Assembly: GCF_010587385.1 (NCBI RefSeq)
Contig: NZ_CP047475.1
Coordinates: 744,001-808,000 of the forward strand
DNA from: Vibrio astriarenae
Lineage (GTDB): Bacteria > Pseudomonadota > Gammaproteobacteria > Enterobacterales > Vibrionaceae
Length of the DNA: 64,000 bases
Direction: 5' to 3'
The position numbers were made by a program, and so were the translations under genes. Of the stretch, positions 28,556-38,419 are shown piece after piece (position 1 is the stretch's first letter; every line of letters starts with the position of its first letter). The notes under the pieces are model-generated. The model was not told the DNA's origin, searched no databases, and saw nothing but the letters and a program-made list of their open reading frames with translations.

Positions 28556-30121
28556 TTATTTCCACGCGACTTGTTGTTTGCCGCGCTTTTTGGCTTCGTC
28601 TAGATAGTGCTGCAAGCGTTCCATGACTTCCTCAGGAGAATCTGAGTTTTTAAACGCCGTACTGGCAATAGATGCGGTAATCGAGATTTGCTGATCTTTA
28701 AACTTAAATGGAAGTTTTGAGATTGCGACTTGAATGCGAGTAATAAGGTCGTGAGCATCGTTATCTGAACGATTAGGTAGGATCAGCGCAAACTCTTCAC
28801 CACCGAAGCGACCCACAATATCGGTGTCGATTAGCTCTGTACTGATCGTTCTAGCAATGATTTTAAGGGCCTTATCACCTGCAGAGTAGCCAAAACTGTC
28901 ATTAAGTGCTTTAAAGTTGTCGATATCAAGAAGTGCAACACGAAGTGGTTCTTGTGAGCGTACCCAACGACGATACTCTAGCTCTAGGTGATCATTGAAG
29001 GCGCTGCGGTTGTAAACCTTAGTCAGTGGGTCAAGCAGCAGACGCTTTGATTGATCATCAAGGCGGCGACGGTGATCTTGAGTTTGTTCAAACAGTGATT
29101 GAACTTGACCTTGGCTGTAGTTCATTTGATCGATAAGGCTTTGCTCTCGTTGCTCAGCAAGCTTGAGTCGCTCAGACAGTGAACTAAGCTGTGAAACCAT
29201 AGTGTCCATGCTGCCTTTGAGCTGGTCAAAAGACTCTGCGTTGTTGATGCAATGTTGAGATTTACTCGCGAGAAGATCGAGTTCACGGTTCATCTCTTTG
29301 CGCTGCTCAAGGTAGCTATACTGAGTTTCAATGCTTTGAGAGCTGTTTTTTAGTGAGGAAGCGAGTGTCGTATTGACTTGTTCGAGAAATTGCTCTGAGG
29401 ATTTACGCTCAAAGTGCGTACCATCAATCACCAGTTTGAGAACTTGCAACGTTAGCTCTAGTAGACTTTCTGTGCTTACACCGATGAGAAGTTTGGCTCG
29501 AATATCAAACAGAAGCTCTCCTGAGTCTCCCTCAAAATCAAGTTCAGTGATCAGGTGTTGCAGCTCACTAGAAAGTCGCATCAGCAGCTCGCGATCCGCA
29601 GAGTTTTCGAGGTCGTTGATCGCAACATCAGGGTTGGAGGTGAGGATCTTGACTGAACGCTGGTACAACTCAAGGAGCGAGCTAGCTAATTCGAGTTTGA
29701 TGGCAATAGGAGAAGATGCCTGAGCAAGAACCTCGCGTAAATCGCGTTTGAGCTTCGTAGGAAGCCCAGGCACGCGAAGTAGTGTTTCCCCACAACGAAC
29801 AAAATCGTCGGAAGATTGCGCTTCGCGTTTACTATTATCGCTGATTTGCTGGCGTAGTTGACGTTCGACAACCGCTAACTGAGGAACCAGCTTACTGATG
29901 TCTTGTTTTTGCTCCATCGCGTAACGAAGATCATCTAGTGCACGTCGAAGAGAGTCAGAATGGGTAAAACAAGCTTCAGCAAGTGTACTAACAGCACGTC
30001 TTAGTACGGTGAGTTCACGCGTTTTCTTAAAGTTGCTTTCTCTCTGGCTGAGGCGAGCCTCTTCCAGTTGATGTTTCAACTTATGAATTTCTGCTTGAAT
30101 GTCGTGTTCTAAAACGCCCAT
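28556..30121 (-). CDS. Soluble diguanylate cyclase with N-terminal coiled coil
   Basis: 521-residue cytoplasmic protein with no membrane segment. The N-terminal 340 residues are helical and coiled-coil rich (heptads at 10-40 and 265-340). The C-terminal GGDEF domain (about 355-520) has GRFGGEEFALILP as active-site loop, LLDIDNFKALNDSFGYSAGDKAL as metal and base site, so cyclic di-GMP synthesis is expected. The usual allosteric RxxD inhibition site is IDTD here, so feedback at that site is probably absent. The N-terminal sensor matches no domain I can name. It follows the TPR/GGDEF gene in the same direction with a 215-base AT-rich gap. Confidence 0.9.
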   Translation of the reverse strand: MGVLEHDIQAEIHKLKHQLEEARLSQRESNFKKTRELTVLRRAVSTLAEACFTHSDSLRRALDDLRYAMEQKQDISKLVPQLAVVERQLRQQISDNSKREAQSSDDFVRCGETLLRVPGLPTKLKRDLREVLAQASSPIAIKLELASSLLELYQRSVKILTSNPDVAINDLENSADRELLMRLSSELQHLITELDFEGDSGELLFDIRAKLLIGVSTESLLELTLQVLKLVIDGTHFERKSSEQFLEQVNTTLASSLKNSSQSIETQYSYLEQRKEMNRELDLLASKSQHCINNAESFDQLKGSMDTMVSQLSSLSERLKLAEQREQSLIDQMNYSQGQVQSLFEQTQDHRRRLDDQSKRLLLDPLTKVYNRSAFNDHLELEYRRWVRSQEPLRVALLDIDNFKALNDSFGYSAGDKALKIIARTISTELIDTDIVGRFGGEEFALILPNRSDNDAHDLITRIQVAISKLPFKFKDQQISITASIASTAFKNSDSPEEVMERLQHYLDEAKKRGKQQVAWK

Positions 30122-30336
30122 CTACTACAACTACTTGCTAATTCTTAATTTGCTAACCTGAATCTCTAATAAAAAGTCATGCTTTAATTTAAAGCGTTCA
30201 GATCGTGCGATTATTAATGGAACTTTCGCTAAATCGATAATATAAAAATTCTGTATACATCAGTTATTTACTAGATTATCGATAATAACATCTTTGTATA
30301 TTGAGTCACTGAATCTTTTTATGTATCGGCCAAATA

Positions 30337-32598
30337 TTAATTAGCTTTAAGTAATTTTTTGATGTTGTCCTCATTCTTGCAGGAAGAGTGGACTTTAATC
30401 AGGCCTTGATTAATAGCCATCTGACAAGCTGCCCGTACATTACCGCGCCCCATACTTGCTGCGGGGGCGTTATCTATCGCCTTGAAGTAGACCCATTGAC
30501 TTGACTGCTCTTTCATACTGATATTTCTCGCGATGCTGGCTGACATCAATAAAATATCGAGCAGCTCCTTGTCATCAACAGCGGTATATGCTCTTGGTAA
30601 GAAAGGATAGTCAGCGATGCCCATTCGAACGGTACGATTGAGTTTTTTCTCTACTTCGAATTCATTTATCCATGTTTGTATTTTGTTGAACAAATCTTCC
30701 GGTGAAAGTTCAAGATCAGATTTTGGTTCAATGTACAGTAAGTTCGCGTCAGAGTAGTGATAGATACGCGCAGGTGCTGTGACCTTTTCTTTCAGGTAAG
30801 CACCAAACGCTTGTTCTAGCTCTAATCCTGCTTTGTATCCATGTTGAAGATACAGATTGCGCAGAAATGGCACATCGATGAGGACAAAGTGCAGGCGGTC
30901 ACTCAGAGGTTCATTGATCAGCTCACCAACGTTCCATTCAAGTAGTCCTTTCTGATTCAAAGGCAAGCGCTTATTTAGCATGCGCAGGTTACTCAATCCA
31001 GAACGGGTGTGACTAAAGAGCTCTTTATTAACAATACTAAGTTGCTGTTTTTGGCGTTGTAGAACAACGCCTCGGCGAGAGAACCAAATAAGCAGAAGCA
31101 TCAAAGTGACGATGAGCCCCATCGTTACCCGACGGAAGGTAATTAACTCATGATTAATTTCAGCAAGTTCTTGTTGCTGACCTTCAAGGTGCAAGGTTTT
31201 CTCAACAAACTCTTTTTGCTGACGAAAGGCCTCCTCGTTAATTAGGTTGAGAGACTCCTGCAAAATAGCGTTGATACGGTTGTAATGCTTAAGATGGAGT
31301 AAGGCGAAATCGAACTGCTTGTCACGCTCATAACCCATTTGTAAGAGCAAATGAGCGTTTGCTTCAAGCTCAAGATTGTCGGTTTGTACCGCAATATCTA
31401 ATGCTTGCTCAGCAAGTTCTACGACTGTACTGCCCTCAGCCTGATGATATGCCAAACCCGCCTGTAATAGTAGGGAACGACCTTTCATCGCTGGAATATC
31501 GGTATAGCGAAGCAGCTCTTGAGCGCGTTTCAAATATTGTTCGCTCAGAGAGTAGTTATAAAGCTGGAGGTAGGTCGCAGCGAGAGATAGGCGAATATCA
31601 ATCACGTTCTCTACGTTGCTCCCGTTACGCTCTTGGTCCAACACATTGAAGTAGTGGACAAGCGCTAAGTTGTAGCGCCCTTGCTGAAAGTACACATCGC
31701 CCATCATCTTAAGCAGTTTGATCAGTTTAGGAGACGCTTGGTAACTGCCATAGAAGTCAGCCGCTTGTGATAGGTGATCGAGTGCTTTATCGAGTACCTC
31801 TCGCTCATAGAACAAGTTTGCGAGGTAGGTGTTCACTATCGCTAATTGCGCACTGGAGTTCTCTTCGATCGCTTTCCAGTAGGCCATCAGCAGAGAAGAG
31901 AGTGAGCGGTTGTATAAGCGATGCTCTAGATAGTGTTTACCCACTGTGGTGTGAAACTCAATAAAAACACGGGGGTTGTTTGCTCTATCAATGTAGGGCT
32001 TGATGGCATCGTATAGCGCTTGAGCACGTTCGAGGTTGTTTTCTGCTGATGCAATCGCCGCTTCAAACATCGTTAACTTATAGTTGATGCCCTTAGCAAA
32101 CTGTTCAGAGTTACGGATAGCGAGATAATCTTGTCGCAGCCCCTCGAGGGTCACTTTTGCTTTTTCGGTATTGCCGTCTGCATGCCAAGCCAGCTGGGTT
32201 TGGAGAATACGTACATCAATATTGAGAAAAGGTAACGTATATTGCGTGGTCAGCTCAATAGCCTCAGTTAGGTGTTGGTTAGAGGCATGGTAGTTACCCA
32301 GGTTATACTCCGCTTGAGCCAGAATTTTTAAAGCCTCGACTGAACTGGTGGGTGATCGTGTATCGGCATTGCCGTCACGATTGACCATGTTCATATTGGT
32401 TTCTGCTTTTAAGCGACGCTGACTGAGGAAGTTCTTAGTCAACTCCTTGGATTGCTGTGGAATAATATCCACAAGCCCCTCGGCTTCGCGCAGCAAAGGA
32501 GAGGAGTAGATATCTGCTTTAACACCGAAAGAAGCCAGTGCCACCAATATCGTTAGCAAACCGATGAAAGAGTGAAAAAGACGCCCTTGTCCTACCAT
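30337..32598 (-). CDS. Membrane TPR protein with degenerate GGDEF-like C-terminal domain
   Basis: 753 residues. Signal peptide (about 1-28), then a periplasmic part of about 440 residues made of TPR-like helical repeats (AEYNLGNYHASNQHL; MGDVYFQQGRYNLALVHY), a coiled coil, one membrane helix (about 490-507, VTMGLIVTLMLLLIWF), a second coiled coil, and a cytoplasmic domain of about 200 residues. The latter has the outline of a GGDEF domain, but where GG(D/E)EF should be it reads YSDANLLYI, so it cannot be a normal cyclase. It may bind c-di-GMP or a partner. It is 12 bases downstream of queF and clearly co-transcribed. Confidence 0.8.
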   Translation of the reverse strand: MVGQGRLFHSFIGLLTILVALASFGVKADIYSSPLLREAEGLVDIIPQQSKELTKNFLSQRRLKAETNMNMVNRDGNADTRSPTSSVEALKILAQAEYNLGNYHASNQHLTEAIELTTQYTLPFLNIDVRILQTQLAWHADGNTEKAKVTLEGLRQDYLAIRNSEQFAKGINYKLTMFEAAIASAENNLERAQALYDAIKPYIDRANNPRVFIEFHTTVGKHYLEHRLYNRSLSSLLMAYWKAIEENSSAQLAIVNTYLANLFYEREVLDKALDHLSQAADFYGSYQASPKLIKLLKMMGDVYFQQGRYNLALVHYFNVLDQERNGSNVENVIDIRLSLAATYLQLYNYSLSEQYLKRAQELLRYTDIPAMKGRSLLLQAGLAYHQAEGSTVVELAEQALDIAVQTDNLELEANAHLLLQMGYERDKQFDFALLHLKHYNRINAILQESLNLINEEAFRQQKEFVEKTLHLEGQQQELAEINHELITFRRVTMGLIVTLMLLLIWFSRRGVVLQRQKQQLSIVNKELFSHTRSGLSNLRMLNKRLPLNQKGLLEWNVGELINEPLSDRLHFVLIDVPFLRNLYLQHGYKAGLELEQAFGAYLKEKVTAPARIYHYSDANLLYIEPKSDLELSPEDLFNKIQTWINEFEVEKKLNRTVRMGIADYPFLPRAYTAVDDKELLDILLMSASIARNISMKEQSSQWVYFKAIDNAPAASMGRGNVRAACQMAINQGLIKVHSSCKNEDNIKKLLKAN

Positions 32599-32610
32599 GT
32601 GTTTTGTATC

Positions 32611-33456
32611 CTACTGACGAGCCATGCGCGCGTTATTGAGCGGTTGTGCTGTTACATTTGAGCGGAATGGGTTGATGTCGAGACCACCCCGACGTGTGTA
32701 GCGTGCATAAACGGTGAGCTCTGTTGGTTGGCAGTACTTCATGATGTCAGTAAAGATACGTTCAACACATTGCTCATGGAACTCATTGTGTTCACGGAAA
32801 GAGACCAAGTAGCGTAAAAGTGCTTCACGATCGATTTTGTTGCCCGTGTACTGAATTTCAACACTACCCCAATCAGGCTGGTTAGTGATCAAACAGTTGG
32901 ATTTGAGTAAATGGCTGTGTAGCTGCTCTGTAACGATTTCATCTGAAGTCGCATTTTCAATCAGAGTAGCATCAAAATCATAGCTATCAATTTCGATGTC
33001 TTGGTCATCAATACACTCACCCGCCATGGTTACGACCGGTGTTTGAGTGAAAGCTTGAACAGGAAGAATCTCAACACTGACTTCACCGCCCGCACACTGA
33101 GAGAGATCGTTAATTAATTGAGATTGAACCGCGTCCCAATTGGCAAATCGAGTTTGATTATAGCTGTTGAGGTACAGTTTAAACGACTTCGACTCGATAA
33201 GGTTCGGGCTGGTGGCAGGAATAGATACATTACCGATCGCTACTTGAGGAAGCCCTTTGCTGTTTAACCAAGATAGCTCGTAAAGTGTCCAGACATCACA
33301 CCCTTGAAATGGCAGTGAATCACCCAGCTCTAGGTCATCACGGTTAAGGCTGCGTGGAACAGGTTGAAGAAGACTTGCGTCATACTGGTTAGCGTATTCA
33401 GTCTTTTGGCCAAGGGTTAGACCCGCAAGTTCTTTAGCGTCAGAATATTTGCTCAT
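32611..33456 (-). CDS. queF: NADPH-dependent 7-cyano-7-deazaguanine reductase QueF
   Basis: 281 residues, the long two-domain (YqcD) form. Reduces preQ0 to preQ1 in queuosine synthesis. The catalytic Cys is in [16 protein letters not shown] (about residue 190), and the second domain has [16 protein letters not shown]. The tRNA product of this pathway is queuosine in GUN anticodons, including the tRNA-Tyr encoded at 43-44 kb. First gene of an operon with the TPR protein. Confidence 0.96.
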   Translation of the reverse strand: MSKYSDAKELAGLTLGQKTEYANQYDASLLQPVPRSLNRDDLELGDSLPFQGCDVWTLYELSWLNSKGLPQVAIGNVSIPATSPNLIESKSFKLYLNSYNQTRFANWDAVQSQLINDLSQCAGGEVSVEILPVQAFTQTPVVTMAGECIDDQDIEIDSYDFDATLIENATSDEIVTEQLHSHLLKSNCLITNQPDWGSVEIQYTGNKIDREALLRYLVSFREHNEFHEQCVERIFTDIMKYCQPTELTVYARYTRRGGLDINPFRSNVTAQPLNNARMARQ

Positions 33457-33566
33457 ACTTTACGTCAATTTCAATTAGAATAGCGGGATTTTACGAGATA
33501 CCAGAGGCGCTGTCATCTTATGATCGCCGCAGGTTTCACACGATGAGCAAATATCCGGAGTAGGCA

Positions 33567-34112
33567 ATGGCACAAACCGTATTGGGTGCTTTACAGGCAT
33601 TGAATGAGCGTTACACGCAGGCATATCAGCACAAACACCAATCACAGCCGAAAAATGAAGAGCTGGCGGACTTGGTCTCGCCTTGTGTGATTGAGAAATC
33701 AGGGGATTATGTCCTGTGGCAAGCGGTGGAGCGTGAAGTACCAGCTGACTTTACTAACGTTGAAAATGCGATTGAGCTGATGCTTGATGAAGACGTCAAA
33801 GCCTTTTTTGGTAGTCAGTATAGTGCGGACATCGAGGCAACATTTGAAGGTAATGAACTGACATTGATTCAGGTGTGGAGTGATGAGGATTTTACTCGCT
33901 TACAAGAGAACATCTTGGGTCATCTTGTCATGCAGCGTCGTCTAAAACTCAAGCCGACGTTATTTATTGCAGCAACAGATGATGATATGAAGATTATCTC
34001 AATTTGCAATCTGTCTGGAGAAGTGATTTTGGAGCGAATCGGTACAGACAAGCGCACCGTGCTTGCTGCCAATGTTGTCGAATTCCTCAATCAGTTAGAG
34101 CCAAGGGTATAA
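33567..34112 (+). CDS. syd: SecY-interacting protein Syd
   Basis: 181-residue soluble protein that binds SecY at the inner membrane and monitors translocon assembly. The Syd pattern is clear ([55 protein letters not shown]). A good ribosome site (GGAGTAGG) precedes ATG 33567. Divergent from queF; the next gene follows after 3 bases. Confidence 0.95.
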   Translation: MAQTVLGALQALNERYTQAYQHKHQSQPKNEELADLVSPCVIEKSGDYVLWQAVEREVPADFTNVENAIELMLDEDVKAFFGSQYSADIEATFEGNELTLIQVWSDEDFTRLQENILGHLVMQRRLKLKPTLFIAATDDDMKIISICNLSGEVILERIGTDKRTVLAANVVEFLNQLEPRV

Positions 34113-34115
34113 GCC

Positions 34116-34892
34116 GTGTTTGTTGTTGAATTACAGTTTGAGTGTTTTGATAACACCACCGTTTCTGCTGTTGATAAAGCGATCAACGGTTTGATGGATG
34201 CATTGCGCTACAATGGGCAAGTGTTGGGACGTGAGTTCCCTATCATAATGGGTGAAGGTGAGTTCTATGTGCGTGTGGTGTGCCCTGAAGAAGATAGTCT
34301 CCACCCAAGTAATCACTCAGATTTTGTAAAAGTGTGCTTGCAGCGTTTATCTGAGGCATGTTTGCTTGCCCCTAAGATGCGTCTGCTGGGGCGAGATTTA
34401 AACTCGGAGCAAAGTGCCGAAGACGAAACGCCGAGTTGGCAAGTACTCTACACCACCTATGTCCATACGTGTTCACCGTTAAGAAGCGGCGAAGATCTGT
34501 TACCGATCCCTTTATACCGTAATCCACCTACGTTAAATGGTGATCACAAAGCGGTGATAAAGTGGCAAACAGAGTGGCAAGCCTGCGATGAGATTCAAAT
34601 GGCGGGTGGCTGTCGAGCAGAGCATGCTGCATTGCATGAGATTTGCGATACAGACAGTGTGCTGTTTCGTCGAGGTTGGGACTTACGTGGACGAATTGAA
34701 TACATCACAAAAGTCCCGACTTATTACTACCAGTACCGAGTTGGCGGCAAGTCGCTTGCTGAAGAGCAAGCTCGTAAATGTCCCAAATGTGGTGGTGAGT
34801 GGCTACTCGAAGAGCCGCTGCACGATATTTTCTACTTTAAGTGCGATGACTGCCGAATCGTCTCTAACATTTCCTGGGATCACCTTAAGTAA
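34116..34892 (+). CDS. DUF2310 zinc-ribbon protein
   Basis: 258 residues. The C-terminus has a zinc ribbon CPKCGG ... CDDC (about residues 218-243), and the N-terminal 200 residues match the DUF2310 family, annotated as zinc-ribbon, possibly nucleic-acid-binding. The function is not established. GTG 34116 starts 3 bases after the syd stop, so the two form an operon. Confidence 0.88.
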   Translation: MFVVELQFECFDNTTVSAVDKAINGLMDALRYNGQVLGREFPIIMGEGEFYVRVVCPEEDSLHPSNHSDFVKVCLQRLSEACLLAPKMRLLGRDLNSEQSAEDETPSWQVLYTTYVHTCSPLRSGEDLLPIPLYRNPPTLNGDHKAVIKWQTEWQACDEIQMAGGCRAEHAALHEICDTDSVLFRRGWDLRGRIEYITKVPTYYYQYRVGGKSLAEEQARKCPKCGGEWLLEEPLHDIFYFKCDDCRIVSNISWDHLK

Positions 34893-34904
34893 CAAGGGGC
34901 TTTG

Positions 34905-34935
34905 CTGTCATCCTGATGAATATCGGGATCTACTC
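34905..34935. repeat. Single copy of the dispersed TCCTGA...GGATCTAC repeat
   Basis: CTGTCATCCTGATG followed by AATATCGGGATCTACTC matches the arms of the repeat at 21419-21514. It lies between the DUF2310 stop and the terminator. Confidence 0.5.
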
Positions 34936-34950
34936 CCCAATAGCACCTTA

Positions 34951-34986
34951 CAAAAAGGGCTGATGCATTCACATCAGCCCTTTCTA
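34951..34986. terminator. Bidirectional terminator
   Basis: AAAGGGCTGATG-CATTCA-CATCAGCCCTTT between the DUF2310 gene and metQ; U-rich on both sides. Confidence 0.88.
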
Positions 34987-35010
34987 TTGGAGTGAATTAA
35001 AAATCAGCAA

Positions 35011-35820
35011 TTACCAACCTTTAACTGCACCACCTTGGAAGATTTCAGAAGCGGCTTGGTACACTTCTTCCGTTTGGTACGCTTTAACAAAGTTCTGTAC
35101 GTTTTCTGCATCGACGTTGTCTTCGCGAGCAACGATGAGGTTAACGTATGGAGACTCTTTACCTTCAACAAACACACCGTCGCGCTCTGGGGTTAGGTCG
35201 ATTGAGCTTGCGTAAGTTGTGTTGATAATAGACAGCGTTACGTCGTCTAGAGAACGAGGCAGTTGTGCTGCGTCTAGCTCAACGATAGTAAGGTTTTTTG
35301 GATTTTCTGTGATGTCACGAACCGTCGCTAGAAGACCAACACCTTCGCGTAGCGTTAGTAGACCTTGTTGCTCAAGAAGCAGTAGAGAGCGCCCTAGGTT
35401 AGTAGGATCGTTTGGTACCGCGATGCGTGAACCATCAGCAATTTCAGCCACAGTTTCTACTTGCTTAGAGTAACCTGCGATAGGGTATACAAAAGAGTTG
35501 CCCGCGATAGTTAGCTTGTAACCACGGTCCGCTACTTGTTGATCTAGATATGGCTTATGCTGGAATGCGTTGATGTCGATAGAGCCGTCATCGAGCGCAG
35601 CGTTTGGTGTTACGTAGTCAGTGAAAGTTACTAGTTGAACGTCTAGGCCGTATTGCTCTTTCGCAACCTTTGCAGCCACTTCAGCGACTTGTGCCTCTGC
35701 ACCAGCCATTACACCCACTTTTACTTTGCTTAGGTCAGCTTCTTTGTCGTCACAACCTGTTAGTGCTAGTGCAGACGCAGCTGCTGCGATAGCTAGAAGG
35801 CTTTTTAGATTGAATTTCAT
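35011..35820 (-). CDS. metQ: Methionine ABC transporter substrate-binding lipoprotein MetQ
   Basis: 269 residues with a signal peptide and lipobox LTGC (Cys about 23). NlpA/MetQ family: VKVGVMAGAEAQVAEVAAKVA, FTDYVTPNAALDDGSIDINAFQHKPYL and AVPNDPTNLGRSLLLLE are diagnostic. Binds methionine in the periplasm for MetNI. Last gene of metN-metI-metQ, with AAGGAGAAAG as ribosome site. Confidence 0.97.
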   Translation of the reverse strand: MKFNLKSLLAIAAAASALALTGCDDKEADLSKVKVGVMAGAEAQVAEVAAKVAKEQYGLDVQLVTFTDYVTPNAALDDGSIDINAFQHKPYLDQQVADRGYKLTIAGNSFVYPIAGYSKQVETVAEIADGSRIAVPNDPTNLGRSLLLLEQQGLLTLREGVGLLATVRDITENPKNLTIVELDAAQLPRSLDDVTLSIINTTYASSIDLTPERDGVFVEGKESPYVNLIVAREDNVDAENVQNFVKAYQTEEVYQAASEIFQGGAVKGW

Positions 35821-35867
35821 GACTTTCTCCTTGTAAATAGCTTAATTCTTTTACTGCAAAATCTTAA

Positions 35868-36545
35868 TTAACGGTGGTCAACGCGACGAACAATCGCATC
35901 ACCTATAGATTGAATAATTTGTACCAACACAATCAACATAACGACCGTGACAGCCATAATGACAACATCATAGCGGTGGAAACCATAGCGGATGGCTACG
36001 TCACCAAGACCGCCTCCGCCAACTGTGCCCGCCATCGCTGAGTAGCTGACCAGAGTCACAAGAGTGATGGTGACTGAGTTAACGATGGTCGGTAGAGCTT
36101 CAGGAAGCAGTACCTTGGTTATAATCTGTGTAGGTGTTGCTCCCATTGACTGTGCTGCTTCCACTAGGCCTGTTGGTACTTCCAACAGAGCACCTTCAAT
36201 CAGGCGAGCAACAAAGGGAATGGCACCGATCGTCAGTGGAACGATAGCGGCTGTGGTGCCGATGAATGTGCCCACCAGCAACTTAGTTACCGGGATGATG
36301 GCGACCATAAGAACCAAAAATGGTACCGAGCGACCAATATTAACGATGGCGCCTAGAATGGCATTGAACTTCACATTCTCAAGTAGACCACCTTTCTTTG
36401 TGGTATGTAGAATTACGCCCAGTGGGATGCCCACTGCGAAGCCAACAATACCCGCAACCGCAACCATGTAGACCGTTTCCCAAGTCGCGCGAAGCAAAAG
36501 ATCGCCGTTTAGGCTTAGCCATTCAGTTACACTCTTAAAGGACAT
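35868..36545 (-). CDS. metI: Methionine ABC transporter permease MetI
   Basis: 225 residues, five or more membrane segments, with the EAA loop [24 protein letters not shown] that contacts MetN. The frame is open to 36560, but ATG 36545 (MSFKSVTEW) has GAGG at the right distance and overlaps the metN end by 11 bases. Confidence 0.96.
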   Translation of the reverse strand: MSFKSVTEWLSLNGDLLLRATWETVYMVAVAGIVGFAVGIPLGVILHTTKKGGLLENVKFNAILGAIVNIGRSVPFLVLMVAIIPVTKLLVGTFIGTTAAIVPLTIGAIPFVARLIEGALLEVPTGLVEAAQSMGATPTQIITKVLLPEALPTIVNSVTITLVTLVSYSAMAGTVGGGGLGDVAIRYGFHRYDVVIMAVTVVMLIVLVQIIQSIGDAIVRRVDHR

Positions 36546-37569
36546 AGCCAAGTACCTCAACTTTTACTTTATGTTCACGAAGAAACTCGATAGCGGCATT
36601 ATCATCAGCCTCACTACCAAACAGCTCTGCCACCATCATGCCGAATTTAACGCCGCCAGCGTAATCAAGGTCTGAGCTCAAAATGCTGACGTCAATGTTG
36701 AACTTACGAGCGATTTGGCTTACCAGCGGTGCGTCCACAGTTTCGCCAGTAAACTCAAGACGTACCAGTGGGTAACTGCCGTCTACGCGTGTTTTCTGTA
36801 GGCGCTTTTCATAGTCTTCAGGAATAGACAGATCCAACGTCGAACGGATAAATTCGTGTGCAAGTTCTGTTTTCGGATGAGCAAAAATATCACCAACAGT
36901 GCCTTTTTCTACCAGCTCACCGCCACCGATGATCGCCACTTCATGACAGATACTCTTTACCACATCCATTTCGTGGGTAATCAATAGCATAGTGATATTG
37001 AGCTTTCGATTGATCTCTTTGAGCAGCTCTAAAATTGATTGAGTTGTCGCTGGATCGAGTGCGCTGGTGGCTTCATCACAAAGCAGAACTTTAGGGTCAG
37101 AGGCGAGGGCACGAGCGATGGCGACACGCTGCTTTTGACCACCACTTAAGTTCGCTGGATAAGACTCATGTTTGTCGGCAAGCCCTACCAGTGCAAGCAG
37201 TTCAGTGACTTTCTGTTTAATCTGCTCTTTGTCTTTACCCGCAAGTTCCAGTGGCAGTGCCACATTGTCGAACACAGTACGTGAAGAGAGTAGGTTAAAG
37301 TGCTGAAAGATCATGCCGATGTTGCGGCGCGTTTCACTGAGTTGCTTTTTAGACAGGGTGGTTAGGTCGACACCATCAACAATGATTGAGCCAGAGGTTG
37401 GCGCTTCAAGCATATTAACGCAGCGGATCAGCGTACTTTTACCAGCACCTGATGAGCCGATAACCCCAAAGATTGTTCCCTGAGGAATATGAAGATTTAT
37501 ATCTTTCAGGGCATGGATCTGCTTAGAACCTTGCTGAAAGACTTTATTGACTTGCTTAATTTCAATCAT
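36535..37569 (-). CDS. metN: Methionine ABC transporter ATP-binding protein MetN
   Basis: 344 residues. Walker [10 protein letters not shown] (about 38-46), Q-loop IFQHFNLL, signature [15 protein letters not shown], Walker [13 protein letters not shown] and H-loop THEMD are all intact. The C-terminal NIL/ACT-like domain (about 265-344), which mediates inhibition by internal methionine, is present. First gene of the metNIQ operon, preceded by met boxes. Confidence 0.97.
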   Translation of the reverse strand: MIEIKQVNKVFQQGSKQIHALKDINLHIPQGTIFGVIGSSGAGKSTLIRCVNMLEAPTSGSIIVDGVDLTTLSKKQLSETRRNIGMIFQHFNLLSSRTVFDNVALPLELAGKDKEQIKQKVTELLALVGLADKHESYPANLSGGQKQRVAIARALASDPKVLLCDEATSALDPATTQSILELLKEINRKLNITMLLITHEMDVVKSICHEVAIIGGGELVEKGTVGDIFAHPKTELAHEFIRSTLDLSIPEDYEKRLQKTRVDGSYPLVRLEFTGETVDAPLVSQIARKFNIDVSILSSDLDYAGGVKFGMMVAELFGSEADDNAAIEFLREHKVKVEVLGYVL

Positions 37570-37670
37570 CGAAAAACCTGTAAACCGGTGTTGGTAGTGA
37601 ATTATTTTGATCTACATCGCATTGAGTAGATGATGCTATTGGTTTCAGGTTTTTAAGTCAACAGATATTT

Positions 37671-37702
37671 TTACGTCTAGACGTCCAAACGGTTAAACGT
37701 CC
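37671..37702 (-). promoter_or_regulatory. MetJ operator, four tandem met boxes
   Basis: Four contiguous 8-mers in phase: TTACGTCT, AGACGTCC, AAACGGTT, AAACGTCC. They resemble the AGACGTCT met box to 6, 7, 4 and 6 of 8 positions. They lie about 100 bases upstream of metN, where MetJ with SAM would repress the operon. Confidence 0.85.
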
Positions 37703-37785
37703 GGCTTTGTTTTAATTTAGCCGTGCTCAAACGCTGAAAGCGTGCGATAATTGCCCCAATTCATGAGTGAAATGAGAAACCGATT

Positions 37786-38337
37786 TTGGCGAAACCAGCA
37801 GTATTTTTAGACCGTGATGGCGTTATTAATGTAGACCATGGTTATGTTCATGATGAACATGACTTTGAATATGTCGAAGGTGTGTTCGAAGCAACTCGAA
37901 AATTCAAAGAAATGGGGTATATGCTCGTGTTAGTCACCAATCAATCAGGTATCGCGCGCGGTAAGTTTACAGAAGATCGTTTTATCTCTTTGACTCAATG
38001 GATGGACTGGAACTTTTCAGACAACGGCGTTGAGTTTGATGGCATCTACTATTGCCCACACCATCCAGAACACGGTATCGGTGAGTACAAGCAAGATTGT
38101 GACTGTCGTAAGCCTAAACCTGGGATGTTTAACTCAGCAAAAGACTTCTTGAAAATCGATATGGCCAAATCTGTCATGGTGGGTGATAAAGCAGAAGACC
38201 TAATGGCAGCGGAAGTTGCGGGTGTCGGTACGAAAATCTTGGTACGCACAGGCAAGCCTGTCACTGAAAAAGGTGAAGCGATCGCGGATGCTGTGCTAGA
38301 TAGCATTGCCGATGTGCCGAGCTATCTTGCAAAATAG
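37786..38337 (+). CDS. gmhB: D-glycero-beta-D-manno-heptose-1,7-bisphosphate 7-phosphatase
   Basis: 183 residues, HAD superfamily. Dephosphorylates heptose 1,7-bisphosphate for LPS inner-core ADP-heptose. HAD motif I is [16 protein letters not shown] (about 8-23), motif [12 protein letters not shown], the zinc loop CPHHP...[10 protein letters not shown], and motif [17 protein letters not shown]. It starts at TTG 37786, which aligns with E. coli MAK...; no in-frame ATG is near. Divergent from metN as in E. coli. Confidence 0.95.
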   Translation: MAKPAVFLDRDGVINVDHGYVHDEHDFEYVEGVFEATRKFKEMGYMLVLVTNQSGIARGKFTEDRFISLTQWMDWNFSDNGVEFDGIYYCPHHPEHGIGEYKQDCDCRKPKPGMFNSAKDFLKIDMAKSVMVGDKAEDLMAAEVAGVGTKILVRTGKPVTEKGEAIADAVLDSIADVPSYLAK

Positions 38338-38356
38338 TCAATAACGATAGAGTATA

Positions 38357-38382
38357 AAAAGGGAAGCAAGTCTTCCCTTTTG
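38357..38382 (+). terminator. Intrinsic terminator of gmhB
   Basis: AAAAGGGAAG-CAAGT-CTTCCCTTTT, ending 37 bases before treR. Confidence 0.8.
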
Positions 38383-38419
38383 TGTTTCTGTCTTCCACAT
38401 ATCCCTACGATTAGCCGTT

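Noticed and set aside
28556..33456. A candidate new defence or signalling island
   Set aside because: No nuclease, reverse transcriptase, toxin or phage genes are present; the genes are signalling and housekeeping and look chromosomal. Only the specific protein oddities were kept as findings.
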